Assembly: GCA_023053575.1 (NCBI GenBank)
Contig: JAKZAP010000009.1
Span: forward strand, 16,039,869 to 16,103,868
DNA length: 64,000 nt
Direction: 5' to 3'
Origin: Branchinecta lynchi
Lineage: Eukaryota > Arthropoda > Branchiopoda > Anostraca > Branchinectidae
Shown here: positions 20,590-30,369 of the stretch, one piece after another
Layout: the number at the start of each line of letters is the position of its first letter
Numbering within the stretch: position 1 is the first letter of the stretch
Position numbers and translations under genes: made by a program
The notes under the pieces: model-generated
What the model saw: only the letters and a program-made list of their open reading frames with translations
The model's database searches: none
Told to the model about the DNA's origin: nothing

Positions 20590-21111
20590 CCTTCTCGAAA
20601 TAGTAACTAATAGTAAATATTTGCTCACCGTGCTCGGGAATCGGGAACGTAGTTAGAATGGTAACTACGATCTGTGTGATTTGATTGGCTCGATCCGCCC
20701 GCGGCACGATATTTTGCCGAGAATAGAAAAAATGCGTTACAACCTTGACGCCGAAAGACCAGGATCCGTGACGTCATGCTTAGAGCGTGTTCCACCCTTG
20801 TAACAATAGTTACTATTAGTTACTATTTCCGTTCCATCCTCACGAAAAGTTACTACGCTGACCGTTCCAACCTTGTCGGAATAGTAACTAATAGTTACTA
20901 TTTGCTTACCATGCTCGGGAGCGTGGTAAGCGTAGTAACTACGCATCTCTGGAACGTGATTGGTCGGATTCGCCCCTGCCGTGAGATCCTGCTGGAAAAT
21001 AGAAAGATCGTTCCAGCCTTGACGGCAAAAAGCCAGAATTCGTGACGTCATGCGTAGTAACTACGGTAAGTAGGATGGAACACGCTCTTAGTAGTACGGT
21101 GAAACACGCTC
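20590..21111. mobile_element. older GAGCGTGTTCCACC-family MITE split by a younger copy
   Basis: The left part (CTTCTCGAAATAGTAACTAA to GTGACGTCATGC, ending near 20779) and the right remnant (GTAGTACGGTGAAACACGCTC, 21091-21111) are the two parts of one element around an intact younger copy. Its own left terminus is eroded. Confidence 0.7.
20783..21087 (+). mobile_element. GAGCGTGTTCCACC-family MITE with TTA duplication (nested)
   Basis: Inverted ends GAGCGTGTTCCACCC and GGATGGAACACGCTC flank a non-coding core with repeated AGTAACTA motifs. Perfect TTA duplications flank it (20780-20782, 21088-21090). A 3-bp TWA-type duplication fits the PIF/Harbinger superfamily, an inference since no transposase is present. 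Other copies lie at 52178 and 59859. Confidence 0.75.
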
Positions 21112-21189
21112 ACAAACTGCTTATCTAGCCGTCTCTACCCGTTGCTCAAGTTTCACCCGAACCGGATCACCCATTCAATCAATCAATCA

Positions 21190-21500
21190 ATCAAGTTTAT
21201 TTTCCAAATAGCTTAAAGCTAGAAGAGGAAAAATACTTACGAAATACATAGACACGAAACAAATTAACTAATACACTTACAAGATATGACCAGAAATAAA
21301 TGATGGGATGATACTATTTAAAAATTGGGCAGAAGAATTAGCAGGATATGGAGAAAACTGATCGCTAGTGTTCCTCTCGGTTTGACGCACGGAAGATTGG
21401 AGGGGAGGGGGGAATAGCATCTGGGGACAACACATTATCTTTGCTCCAACATTTTTTGGAAGAGTCTTTCTTTCGCCACTTCCGTACGTCACAAGACCCC
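21190..21500 (-). mobile_element. non-LTR retrotransposon 3' end (LINE-A, minus)
   Basis: This is the reverse complement of the LINE-A tail at 6374, with a (GATT)n tail at 21177-21193 and the same ORF end (FSPYPANSSAQFLNSIIPSF, then ISGHIL and stop). The frame continues upstream through MCCPQMLFPPPLQSSVRQTE. Confidence 0.6.
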
Positions 21501-21553
21501 GGATTCCCCCTGGATCCATGGATGACCGTCTGCGAAGGGTAGGTTCCCTAGAG

Positions 21554-22278
21554 CAGTGGTTCCCAACCTTTTCCGTACCGCGTACCCCTAATCAAGGTTC
21601 GAAAAGATTGTGTACCACCTTTTCAGAACGTGAAAAAGACGATAGTTATTATCATAAATGATAAGGCATACCTGTTTAAAAATATACACAAAATCAATGG
21701 GGCAATCACTAGAGGCTGCGTTGTAGGAACATTTTTGTCAAACCTCGGCTCGACGTCATTAGCAGCGTATTTTTTACAGTCAGCCTGTTTCTGTGTTTGG
21801 TTTTGATGTTCTCCGTGCTTTCATCAAGCTGCATCACAAACTTTTTCGGTGGGTTAATTCGCAACCTGAATGACAATATCACTTGCAATGTCTTTGATTC
21901 TTCTTGAAACAGTATTGTTTGACACAGGAACAGATTTTACGGCAGTAGGCTGGCTGTTTTTTAATCAACATTATTTCACTGACTTTCACTAAGGCTTGTA
22001 ATCAGAGGCGTCACGCACGGGTTGCCCATCCCCCCCCCAAAAAAAAAGGTCGGCCAGACAATTAAAAAGAAAAGAGTCGGCGCGAAGCACCGTGATGTCG
22101 TAAAAGCAGTTACTTAAAAAAAAAAGCAGTCGATACAAATGGCCTGTCGGCCAATAAAAATACCTTGTCCCTTAAGATTCATTTTGGCTGGTGGTGCCTC
22201 TGCTGGTAAGGCGAGATTTTGAAGCTACAGACTAAATCAAATTTGGTTCCTTCTCGTACCGCCGGTTGGGAATCACTG
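21554..22278 (-). mobile_element. hAT (Charlie-like) element with transposase relic
   Basis: The inverted ends are CAGTGGTTCCCAACC and GGTTGGGAATCACTG. A perfect 8-bp duplication, CCCTAGAG, lies at 21546-21553 and 22279-22286. On the minus strand, two frames carry transposase remnants: PTAVKSVPVSNNTVSRRIKD, then IASDIVIQVAN (about 21850-21950), and after a frameshift KKFVMQLDESTENIKTKHRN (about 21795-21850). The FxMQLDEST motif is typical of the hAT-Charlie/ZBED-type transposase core (known family knowledge). The rest of the transposase is deleted, so the element is non-autonomous. Confidence 0.85.
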
Positions 22279-22289
22279 CCCTAGAGCAT

Positions 22290-23390
22290 TTGGCCGGGTC
22301 CTTTCCAAGCATGCCCAGTTTCATCACTTTACCTAATGCGGAGCTTCCGAGGCTACAAAGTTGGACAGATCGCAACCTGACTAACATCTCCTCGCTATGG
22401 CGCGAGCAAAATGCTGTCATTGCCACACAAACTTGGCCGCAAACCGGCCAGGGTCTAGGGGAGCTTCGCAATGTTCCCGAGAGTCTGAAGTCTGTTGGGG
22501 ATAGGGGGGGGGGGGTGGGGGGCTGCCGATCACCCTTACAGCAGCAAGTCAACATACGAAATCTGCATTTGGACTTGATTCGACTTTGGAACCAGAAGCA
22601 CCGTTTTAGGTAACCTTGGGCGGGGGGGGGGGGGGCAAAGATCCCGTATGACCACATGGTGCCTCTTTTGGACATTTCTAATTTTACCCAATTTGCGTCG
22701 AAGATCAACTTTGGTGAGTGAAAGGAATTCCCTTACCTATATCATGACCTATTAAGTGGGTGCGTGGAGTTTTTACCCCACAGATCAGCAGAAAACTGCA
22801 AAGAAAGTGAAATACGTGCGTTGTCTGCTGACGGTTTGGAAGTGACCCGGGTCCCTGTAGGTAGTTTCCCGAGTTTCTCCAGTACTGTTTATTTTAGGAT
22901 ATACTCCTCTCTTAAAAACTGCTGTTTAATTTTCAGCTATATACATGTTTCACTTATAGTCATACACAATGTTTTATTCAAATAGTCATTTCAGATATTT
23001 GCCGTTAGGTGGTGGGCGCGTGTTCTCATCTTGGACTTGGCTTGCTACCAAGTTCCCGCCCCCGAGTGTCTTGGAGCGTTTCACTTGCGCGAAGGAGATG
23101 TGTAAAAATTTGTTTGCCAGTGTAAAATTTGAATTCAAATTGGAAGGTGTTTAGTGAATATGTTGGATAAACATGAGGGATTCGCATTGTGAAAAGTAGT
23201 GAGACCTGTTTGAGAGAGAAAAGGATTGCTTTTGTGGATATTTACATATTTTTGAGGTTAGTTTTGTCTGTTTTTGGGTTGGCCAAACAACCACCGAGAT
23301 TTTTGAATATTATTCTTTCACAATATCTGATCTGGCCTGGGATTTCTGAAGTAGGTTATTCTGCAGTAGAGCTTGTGTTAATTTAACTGA
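22290..23390. other. no recognisable gene; poly-G runs
   Basis: Poly-G runs at 22507-22517 and 22621-22634 break up what look like overlapping long frames on both strands. No motif is visible. Confidence 0.35.
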
Positions 23391-23394
23391 GCGC

Positions 23395-23751
23395 AGAACT
23401 TGGTTTGAATAATGAAGTACAATCTTACAAGAAAGCAATGCTTACAAAAAAATTACACGAGGTTTCGGCTGTTTTTAGCCTCTGTCCGTGTCCCTTGCCT
23501 TGGATGTCATTCTTGAAAAAATTTGCGTAGTAAGTCTCCAGAAGAATAAGCTCCTTTGAAACAATGATCGTCCTCATGATTCGTCACGCAAAGAGAACAA
23601 AGGTGGAAAGCGTGATAATCAGTGTATTACTAACAGAGGAGGATAGGATCTCGGATAGAATACACTTATGAAGTGAAGAATCTCGTGAACGAGAATGGAT
23701 GGAAATACTTCTGAAGTAGAATGAATTAATATCAAAAGTAAAACGTGTCCT
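23395..23751 (+). mobile_element. TTAA-flanked MITE, family B
   Basis: The body blocks CGGCTGTTTTTAGCCTCTGT, GGATAGAATACACTTATGAA and GAATGGATGGAAATACTTC match the copies at 31295, 34121 and 43450. The right terminus AAACGTGTCC-T lies against TTAA (23752-23755). The left end is eroded. Confidence 0.65.
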
Positions 23752-23755
23752 TTAA

Positions 23756-24095
23756 GGATGTGTCAGATTTTTTATTTATAACTTTGTCAACTGCCAGCGA
23801 GTCACAATAGTTCAGTAAGTCTCGCAAGAACATGTTAATTTGTGTTTCTGAGTTTTGTTTCACTTCGGACAGTGTTATTTCTGTTGAATAATTTAGCACA
23901 ACATCGACTGTTAACGTTTTAAATGTTTAAGGTATCCCAAGAACGTTTGAGTGTGTGTTTCGTGTTTGTCAACTTTGAACACTATTTTCGAGATAACTGT
24001 TCATATTTTACACTTACCGCGAGACAAGCTAAACATCCGCGGGTTAAAAGTAATCGAGGGGTTGAAGTTCGTGCGTTCGAAGGCAAGAAGTTCGC
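23756..24095. other. no recognisable gene
   Basis: Nothing supported. Confidence 0.3.
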
Positions 24096-24102
24096 CACTG
24101 CT

Positions 24103-24843
24103 CAGGGTTGCCAAATACTTTTGGCCGAGAGTGTCACTTTTTGAGCCAAAAAGTGTCATTCGGTGTCATTTACAAATTCAGAAAGTGTCTCAAAAAGTTT
24201 CACTTTTCAGATGTTTTCCACCCAAGAAATACACAAGGGGGATGGGAGCGCAACCCCTTTCAACCTCTCGATATCTAAAGATGTGTATTTAAGTGGCAGT
24301 TTTCAAAATTTTTGTCAATGTCTATCCAATTTCCGTTTAAAAGCGGATGTTAAGTGCCGGTTTTGGACACTTACCCGACTGATCGGCACCCCTCCCCAAA
24401 AAAAACTAAAAATTCGGTGTGTACAGCGAAAACGACGTTGTGGCGCATAACAGGAGAATTGGTCTGAGAACCAAGTCGTTGCCCACAGAATCCCGGCATA
24501 TAACCCAAGATAAAACAAACACAACCTGTAGTTCAGATGAGAGATCAAACTATCACAATATTTACTTCAATCATGTTTAGGTTTGCTTCGAAGCAATCAG
24601 TGTCGAAAATAAACGATTTAATCAGAGTTCTGGACAAGACTTGCGGTCACCAATGTGACCCCTGCAGCTTAGTAACTAAACAGAAATATGCATTTCTATC
24701 AAATTGTATGACTAATACTCAGAAAGTTTCATAAAAGTGTCATTTTAACAAAAAGTGCCACAATTTGGCCTGAAAGTGTGGACAGTTTCAAGGACTTCAA
24801 AAAGTGTCATAATGACACCAAAAGTGTCACTTAGGCAATCCTG
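24103..24843. mobile_element. hAT-like MITE, CAGGGTTGCC ends
   Basis: It runs from CAGGGTTGCCAAATAC (24103) to TTAGGCAATCCTG (24843). The target repeat CACTGCT lies on both sides (24096-24102, 24844-24850), 7 bp with a possible eighth base depending on where the end is drawn. AAAGTGTCA motifs are clustered near both ends in inverted orientation (subterminal repeats), as is common for hAT transposase binding. There is no transposase. Confidence 0.75.
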
Positions 24844-24904
24844 CACTGCTCCCTTCACATCGCATTCGCCTTCTTCTTCACGGGTTTGACGGGCATTTAT
24901 GTAG

Positions 24905-25320
24905 TTGTTAGTCGCCATGGTATCTGATACCATGGTTGTCGTTTTCGCAGTTACCGTAGTATCCGATTTTACGGTCATAAAGCGTTTTTGGAGTTACCGT
25001 GGTAACTGATATTCAGATACCACGGTCTCGACCATGATAACTGAAAATTCATCTCGCTTTTATAAACACAGAAGTCTGGGTTTTTGTCAAATTGGCTGGA
25101 AAGAAGTTTTGCACTTGTGATGTCAGTGGGTATTAGTATTTCTTTTGGGATGACTTCTAAATGCGCAAATTTGGCAATTGTCGTTTTTGCAAAGCAACCG
25201 TAGTATCCGATACCACGGTTACTGCAAAAACGACAAAATCTCGGACAAAATGCAAATCCAGTTAACGTGGTATTATATACCATAGTAGCATATCTGCAAA
25301 AACGCAACAAATAGCATTTT
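24905..25320. repeat. palindrome-rich TACCACGGTA element (copy 1)
   Basis: It is built from short palindromes (ATGGTATCTGATACCAT, TTACCGTGGTAACT, ATACCACGGT) separated by GTCGTTTTTGCA motifs. It ends GCAAAAACGCAAC. The left two-thirds is the reverse complement of 36898-37170. Confidence 0.7.
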
Positions 25321-25339
25321 ACATCGGTCACGGAATGGC

Positions 25340-25695
25340 AGCTCAAACACTTCTGCTTGTTGGTGGCTACTTAGGTATGTAGACATTCGGTTATTGCATC
25401 GACTCTTGATCTAGTAGCCTAAGTCAGGTGTGCCAGTGTGGACTGCCAATAATCAAGTGGAAGAATGCTCTGACGCATAGACAAAATGTGATACTTTGTT
25501 TTGGCATTCTTCCTGTTTTATGTGTATTTGCCCTTATTATACCGTCCGGAAAAGGATTCCGAGCCTTAATATGAGTATCGAAAGATCTGTGAGGGGTCAT
25601 TCACTACCGGGCACTGTGTCCTACTCGATAACCCACGAGGGCCGGGTATAGCCTACTTAAAAAAATTAGGTGATAGCCCACCCCTAGTAGTTTCT
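25340..25695. other. no recognisable gene
   Basis: Nothing supported. Confidence 0.3.
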
Positions 25696-25699
25696 TATT

Positions 25700-25770
25700 T
25701 TGAAGCCCGAAGAGGACTCTTGCTAAGAAGGGCCGAAAGGTCGATAGTACAGCTGATTCATCCGTTTAGA
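25700..25770 (+). repeat. hammerhead remnant upstream of the intact copy
   Basis: CCCGAAGAGGACTCTTGCTA, AGAAGGGCCGAAAGGTCG and ACAGCTGATTCATCCG keep the family order, with base changes in both core boxes. It is about 290 bp upstream of the intact motif at 25996, in the same orientation. Confidence 0.55.
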
Positions 25771-25839
25771 TTTTAACGCCTGCAGATATAGCCTATACTG
25801 ACTTTAAATACAAAAAACAAAATCGTCCCAAATCGTGCA

Positions 25840-26093
25840 GCAAAAACAGCGTCGGTGTCAAAAATTAAATCTCAGGACTAGTTTTTTCATTATAGTGGTA
25901 TTTGAAGATAATTTACTTTAACAAGATATTTATAGTCGGTAGAAGCTTCAGTTATTTATTACAGGTTTGTTTCCTTCCCCGAAGTTGAACCAGAGGATTG
26001 ACAGCCTGACGAGGACCCTTGCCAAGAAGGGCCGAAATATCGCTGATGAAGAATCGTAGCTGACGTATCCGTTGAAAACATTGTTTGAATTAA
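25840..26093 (+). mobile_element. hammerhead-bearing short element, best-preserved copy
   Basis: It contains the full set of blocks known from the minus copy at 11401 (CAGCAAAAACAGCGTCGGTG, CTCAGGACTAGTTTTTTCAT, TAGTCGGTAGAAGCTTCAG, CCCCGAAGTTGAACC), then the ribozyme and GTATCCGTTGAAAACATTG. No reading frame. Confidence 0.75.
25996..26055 (+). ncRNA. type-I hammerhead ribozyme, intact core
   Basis: Identical in core to the 11858 copy: CTGACGA at 26006-26012, GAAA at 26034-26037, cleavage after C26041. Stem I pairs CAGC/GCTG and GATT/AATC around the internal loop. Stem II GG.CCCTT/AAGGGCC is intact. Stem III is ATAT only. Confidence 0.8.
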
Positions 26094-26094
26094 A

Positions 26095-26660
26095 AATCTT
26101 TAAATACAAATTTAAGATAAATTACAAAGTTTTTTGGTCTTCAATATCAAACAATATTCTAAGAGATAATAGTAACATAAATACATTTAATAATAAATCT
26201 ATCAACTCGAAGGAATAGGCTTAAAGATTTATGACACCGAAATAACCTCGAGACCTATACCTCTAAACGCATCGACAATTAAGTAATTTACCTATCAGTA
26301 AGAATCAGTAGACTATATAGTGATACAGCAAATTTAACAGGGCTCACATGAATACCAATTTTCTTACATATCTAATGCAAATAATATACAAATATTACTG
26401 ACTTCCAGTTACAAATTCAAATAGATACCAAAGTATGTCCTTATCCACAATAATCGATATTGTTAGTGCTAAATAGTGCTAATCACAATGGATAGGGCTT
26501 GCAGGACCGAATTAGCTTAGAAATATATAACAACCAAAATTGTATAATATTGACCTTCAAACGTAAATTGAAAATTGAAACGAGTAATTACTAAATTGTT
26601 TTTGATATAAATAGTCATAACGTAAATATTTGCGGCATCCGACATAACATTCAACAGAAG
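26095..26660. other. AT-rich, no recognisable gene
   Basis: Nothing supported. Confidence 0.35.
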
Positions 26661-26667
26661 GTCTTAA

Positions 26668-27038
26668 AGGACCCCTCGCACTATTTACACTTCAACTTAC
26701 AGTATTTTAAAATGTTTGACTACTTTAAAACTAAGCTGTGCTTTCAACAAATAATCCACGGTTTTGGCTGTTTTAAGTCTTTTCTGAGAACCGTTGTGGT
26801 ATAGCGAAAATAGGGAAACAATTTACATAAACGGTTTTTCTGATGGAAAAACTTCTCGCAAAAAACCGTCGACAGGGTGATACACATCGAAGGTAGCCAA
26901 ATACGGCAAGTGAGAAAATCAGCTTGGTTTTGTTAGAAATGTTAGAATGTACCGTACGAATTGGGGTCTCCGGGTTTCGAAATATATTGAGTGATTATGG
27001 AAATAGGTTGCGTTAGTATTATAGGTAAGACGAGTCCT
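26668..27038 (+). mobile_element. TTAA-flanked MITE, family A (reference copy)
   Basis: It begins AGGACCCCTCGCAC and ends GACGAGTCCT, with TTAA at both sides (26664-26667, 27039-27042). The short inverted ends (AGGAC...GTCCT) and the TTAA duplication resemble piggyBac-type target choice. The termini lack the usual CCY of piggyBac, so the superfamily is inference. Relatives: 16119, 19088, 29037, 33232 and 44444. Confidence 0.75.
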
Positions 27039-27049
27039 TTAATAAATAC

Positions 27050-27135
27050 TTGCTGAGCCCAAGCTGACTGGGAAACTCAACGGATAATTCAACGGAAATT
27101 CAATCGGATACGTCAACTACGATGCTTCGGCAGCT
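27050..27135 (-). repeat. hammerhead-element tail (minus)
   Basis: GAGCCCAAGCTGACTGGG followed by CGGATACGTCAACTACGATG is the reverse complement of the family tail and GTAGCTGACG block. The ribozyme itself is missing. It abuts the TTAA MITE. Confidence 0.55.
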
Positions 27136-27139
27136 TTCT

Positions 27140-27512
27140 TTTGCTGCCAGAAGGTCTTAAATATTATCGAACTTCTGACAGTGGAATAACCTACTTGCTA
27201 TGCGTAGCCTACCGGTATTCTTTTTCCACGCGGGTCCTGCATTCAATCGCTTTAACGCCTGCTGAGACCTAGCCTTCACCCTGACAATCCAAATGAGCAA
27301 GTATCAGATGACATTCAACGGTTTCACAGCTTAAAGAGAGCTCTTTTTTTTCCCATTTCCATCCGTCGAATGAAATCTGAGTACTAGAGGGGACGTGGGG
27401 GTCTGGTTGCCAGACTTGAGATCTCTATTAATTATCTTTCCAGCGTCCGCGCTTCCAGGCGTGAATTCAAAGGAACTTCATACCTAGAACAAATAAGCTC
27501 CAGCGTCTCCCT
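27140..27512. other. no recognisable gene
   Basis: Nothing supported. Confidence 0.3.
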
Positions 27513-27514
27513 GC

Positions 27515-27684
27515 CACCTGTAAAAAGTTTCTCCGAATAAGAATTAACATTAACTGCAGTATTTGCTACTGGGAATAACCTTATCTCTACTGGAATAAGA
27601 TTAATCCGAATTAGAGATAATCTTATCTCAGTAGAGACAAGATTAATCCCGATAGCAAATACTGCGAGATTTTTGTTTACAGTG
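27515..27684 (-). mobile_element. TA-type MITE, CACTGTAAAAA ends (copy 2)
   Basis: It runs from CACCTGTAAAAAG to TTTTGTTTACAGTG. Nearly symmetrical halves (CTGCAGTATTTGCTACTGGG and ATAGCAAATACTGCGAG) give a long hairpin. No clear TA duplication remains. Confidence 0.65.
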
Positions 27685-27784
27685 TCTTTGTAATACGACC
27701 ATGCGGAGTCAGATAGATCCCTGTACCCTGCCCGATGCAAACGAGCGGAGGATAGGAGCTACACGGAATATCGCAATCCGAAAA

Positions 27785-28475
27785 ATTGTTTTCACATAAG
27801 TGTTCAGCATGTCTTCTTGCCCTAAATCGAACATCTAATCAACTCCAAATAAAACTTTTAATTTTGACAAACTTTCCGGTTTGGCTGGATTCCGGTCGAA
27901 ATACTTGTCCGTCGAGAAAATAGTTTTCACCATCGTCTTCAGCATGTCTTCCTACCTCTAAATCGAACATCTAATCAACTTCAAATAAAACTTTTACCTT
28001 CAGCACACTTTCCGGTTTAGGCCGGATTCCGGGCGAAATACTTGTCCGTCGAGAAAATAGTTTTCACCATCGTCATCAGCATGTCTTCCTACCCCTCAAA
28101 TCGAACATCTAATCAACTTCAAATAAAACTCTTATTTTCAACAAACTTTCTGGTTTTGGCCGATGACAAAATGGTTTTCACCATCGTGTTCAGCATGTCT
28201 TCGTACCCCATAATCGACTATCACATTAGCTGTTTCAAAATATTTTGTTTGCGCCCCTTAATTTGAACCCCCTCCCCCACCTCTAAATGTAGGGCTACAA
28301 AGCCCATCTACGAACTTGACTGGTCCGACGACCCAATGAATCCTTACACCAAGTTTCATCAAAATATCTCATTCCCTTCGAGAGTTATCGTGCTTACAGA
28401 CGGACGGACAGACGGACAAGTTTTGCGATGTCATAGGTATCCCTCCACTTACGCCACTTACGTTTTGGGATCCCA
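27785..28475 (+). repeat. X-family repeat, three internal tandem units
   Basis: Three successive units share ATACTTGTCCGTCGAGAAAA, ATAGTTTTCACCATCGTC, CAGCATGTCTTCxTACC and AATCGAACATCTAATCAAC (starts near 27800, 27900 and 28025), followed by the common 3' end ACGTTTTGGGATCCCAAAAAC. Confidence 0.7.
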
Positions 28476-28860
28476 AAAACAAAATAGTTTTTCGTTAAAA
28501 GCGGAGCTATGGACTGAGGCATTTTTTTTTTATTGAGTTTTCAGTCCTGTTACGGTGGAAAAGGGCTTCTCAACTAGATTTTTGTGTTTCAGCCCTATTT
28601 GATGAATCTTTAAAATGGAATTTAACCTGAAAAAACTCATTGCGGCTGTAAAATATACTAGTTCGTTTTCCCTGTTTGTTTATAGACTGAGATGACACAA
28701 ATTTGCTGATCAAATTTAAACCATCTACCTTAAACTATATTATTTAGCTATATTTCTTTTCAAATAATGCATATAAATAAATAAAAATAAATATATTCTT
28801 TATTTCCATAATAGCACAACATAATATGGCTAGCAGAGGGTCGTCATGACGTAAAACGGA
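28476..28860. other. no recognisable gene
   Basis: Nothing supported. Confidence 0.3.
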
Positions 28861-28864
28861 TAAA

Positions 28865-28985
28865 TATTCCTTCAGCCCAAGCTGACTGCGAATCAGATTT
28901 GACGGAGCAAAACGAATAAGTCAGCTAGATTTTATTAGAGCTATATTTCGGCCCTTCTTGGCAAGGGTCCTCTTCAGGCTCAAGC
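28865..28985 (-). mobile_element. hammerhead element, subfamily 2 (minus)
   Basis: Read on the minus strand: ribozyme, then CTAATAAAATCTAGCTGACT, ATTCGTTTTGCTCCGTC, and the shared tail CAGTCAGCTTGGGCTGAAGG. It differs from the 11.8/26.0-kb copies in the middle but shares the ribozyme stem II and the tail, defining a second subfamily. Confidence 0.65.
28932..28985 (-). ncRNA. type-I hammerhead ribozyme with compensatory stem I change
   Basis: On the minus strand the core boxes are CTGAAGA (28977-28971) and GAAA (28949-28946). Cleavage is predicted after A28942 (TATA/GCTC). Stem I is GAGC (28981-28978) with GCTC (28941-28938), where the other copies have CAGC with GCTG: both partners of the same pair changed. 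Stem II GG.CCCTT/AAGGGCC is unchanged. Position 7 of the first box is A, which is allowed. Confidence 0.7.
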
Positions 28986-29036
28986 CGCTCAAGCTGGAAA
29001 ATGAAAATGAAGTTCATTTTCCAGCTTGAGCGGCTT
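28982..29036. repeat. perfect 24-bp inverted repeat
   Basis: Arms 28982-29005 (AAGCCGCTCAAGCTGGAAAA + TGAA) and 29013-29036 are exactly complementary, with a 7-base spacer. It joins the hammerhead element directly to a TTAA MITE. Confidence 0.9.
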
Positions 29037-29358
29037 TGAATACTTTAAAACTAGGCTGTGCTTTCAACAAATAACCAACGGTTTTTGCTGTTTTAAGCCT
29101 TTCCCGAGACCCGTTGGCTTGTAGCGAAAACAGGGAAACAATTTGCATAACCGGTTTTCTGATGGAAAAACTTCTTGCAGACAACCGTTGACAGCGTGAT
29201 ACACATCGAAGGTAGCAAAACACGGCTAGGGATAAAATCATCGTAGTTTTGTTAGAGGGATTAGAATGTACCGTACGAAATTTGGGTCTACCGGTTTAAA
29301 AATATGCATAGTGATTATGAAAGTAGGTTGAATTAGTATTATAGGTAAGACAGATCCT
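29037..29358 (+). mobile_element. TTAA-flanked MITE, family A (5'-truncated)
   Basis: It starts inside the body (ATACTTTAAAACTAGGCTGT) and runs to GACAGATCCT against TTAA (29359-29362). The left terminus has been replaced by the 24-bp inverted repeat. Confidence 0.65.
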
Positions 29359-29362
29359 TTAA

Positions 29363-30060
29363 AGAAAACCAAGACCAGTGTGGTGCTCCCGAAGACATAA
29401 CAGACATAATCAATTAAGTCTTATAATTCTTTGCTATCAAACGTTGAAAATTTCGTCATCTGGGAAAGAAGACGTTCTGCGTGTTTTTTTTTCTCGAGCC
29501 AAAACAGCAACCCGGCAATCAAGTCAAATCTAAATAAACTGATGGCTAGCGATCAGTAAGAGAAGGTAAACAGAATGTTTGGATTAGGTCTTTAATAGTT
29601 AGGTACGCAGGAAAGATTCGATTGCGGCTATGCAATTAAAACTGGAAGGAGAAAAAATACACAGACCAGCTGGATCAGATATCTCGAACGAGAGTTAATC
29701 ATGACACCAGATGGATGAAACAAAAGAAGAAGCTCAAGTAGCGAGCTTGTCTTCAAATCTGGAAAGATTATAGAAGAAAAGCTTGTAGCTTTAGCTCCAA
29801 CTTTCGTTTCATATTGAGATCCAACTGGTCTGTGTATATGTTTTTATTGTAGCTTTGCAAGATGGCTATCTCGGGTGTTATATTTTGTATGTAACAACCT
29901 CACAATCATCAATAAATTTTCAGTTTTGGATAGCCTATAACTTTCAGATTTGGCGAGCTGCATAGAAAGCTATCGGTTGTAGCCTGCTCGTCGCACCACG
30001 ATCTTGTCAGTTTTTTTTTAAGCATGATACTTTAATTTCATCCAGTTTTAACAAAAATTT
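29363..30060. other. no recognisable gene
   Basis: Nothing supported. Confidence 0.3.
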
Positions 30061-30065
30061 CCCTC

Positions 30066-30138
30066 ATCCGGGATTTGAACCCACAACCTTTGGCTTCACG
30101 CTCTGGCACTCTAACCAGTTGAACTATTTTGAGTATCG
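30066..30138 (-). repeat. tRNA-like sequence (SINE head or tRNA relic)
   Basis: On the minus strand, GTTCAACTGGTTAGAGTGCC (A box) and GGTTGTGGGTTCAAATCCCG (T arm with B box) are at tRNA spacing, and CTCA and TGAG at the ends could form part of an acceptor stem. The anticodon arm does not fold well, so a functional tRNA is unlikely. Confidence 0.45.
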
Positions 30139-30369
30139 AAGGGTTTGTCAACGTAGTTGGAAACCACTACAATGGGCTACTGTAATTTGTCTGTAGAGTT
30201 CACCCTTATGTCAAGGTACGGTAATAAGTTTTATAAGCTCAATCGTGATACAACTACTCCTCCAACTAGCTTCTCTTCTTTTCTTTATTTTCGTTGTTGT
30301 TAACATCTTTCACTATTTGAACTTTATAGGTTCAAGTTCTTCAGTTACAAAAATACTTCATAACACTAT

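Noticed and set aside
22232..22708. 158-codon minus-strand frame and its 115-codon plus-strand shadow
   Set aside because: Poly-G/poly-C runs give proline or glycine strings, it spans the end of a hAT element, and no motif is visible on either strand.
26668..27038. Firm assignment of the TTAA MITEs to piggyBac
   Set aside because: TTAA fits, but the ends begin AGGAC and not CCY, and no transposase is in the window.
30066..30138. Functional tRNA gene
   Set aside because: A and B boxes are good, but the anticodon arm does not fold into a 5-bp stem with a 7-base loop.
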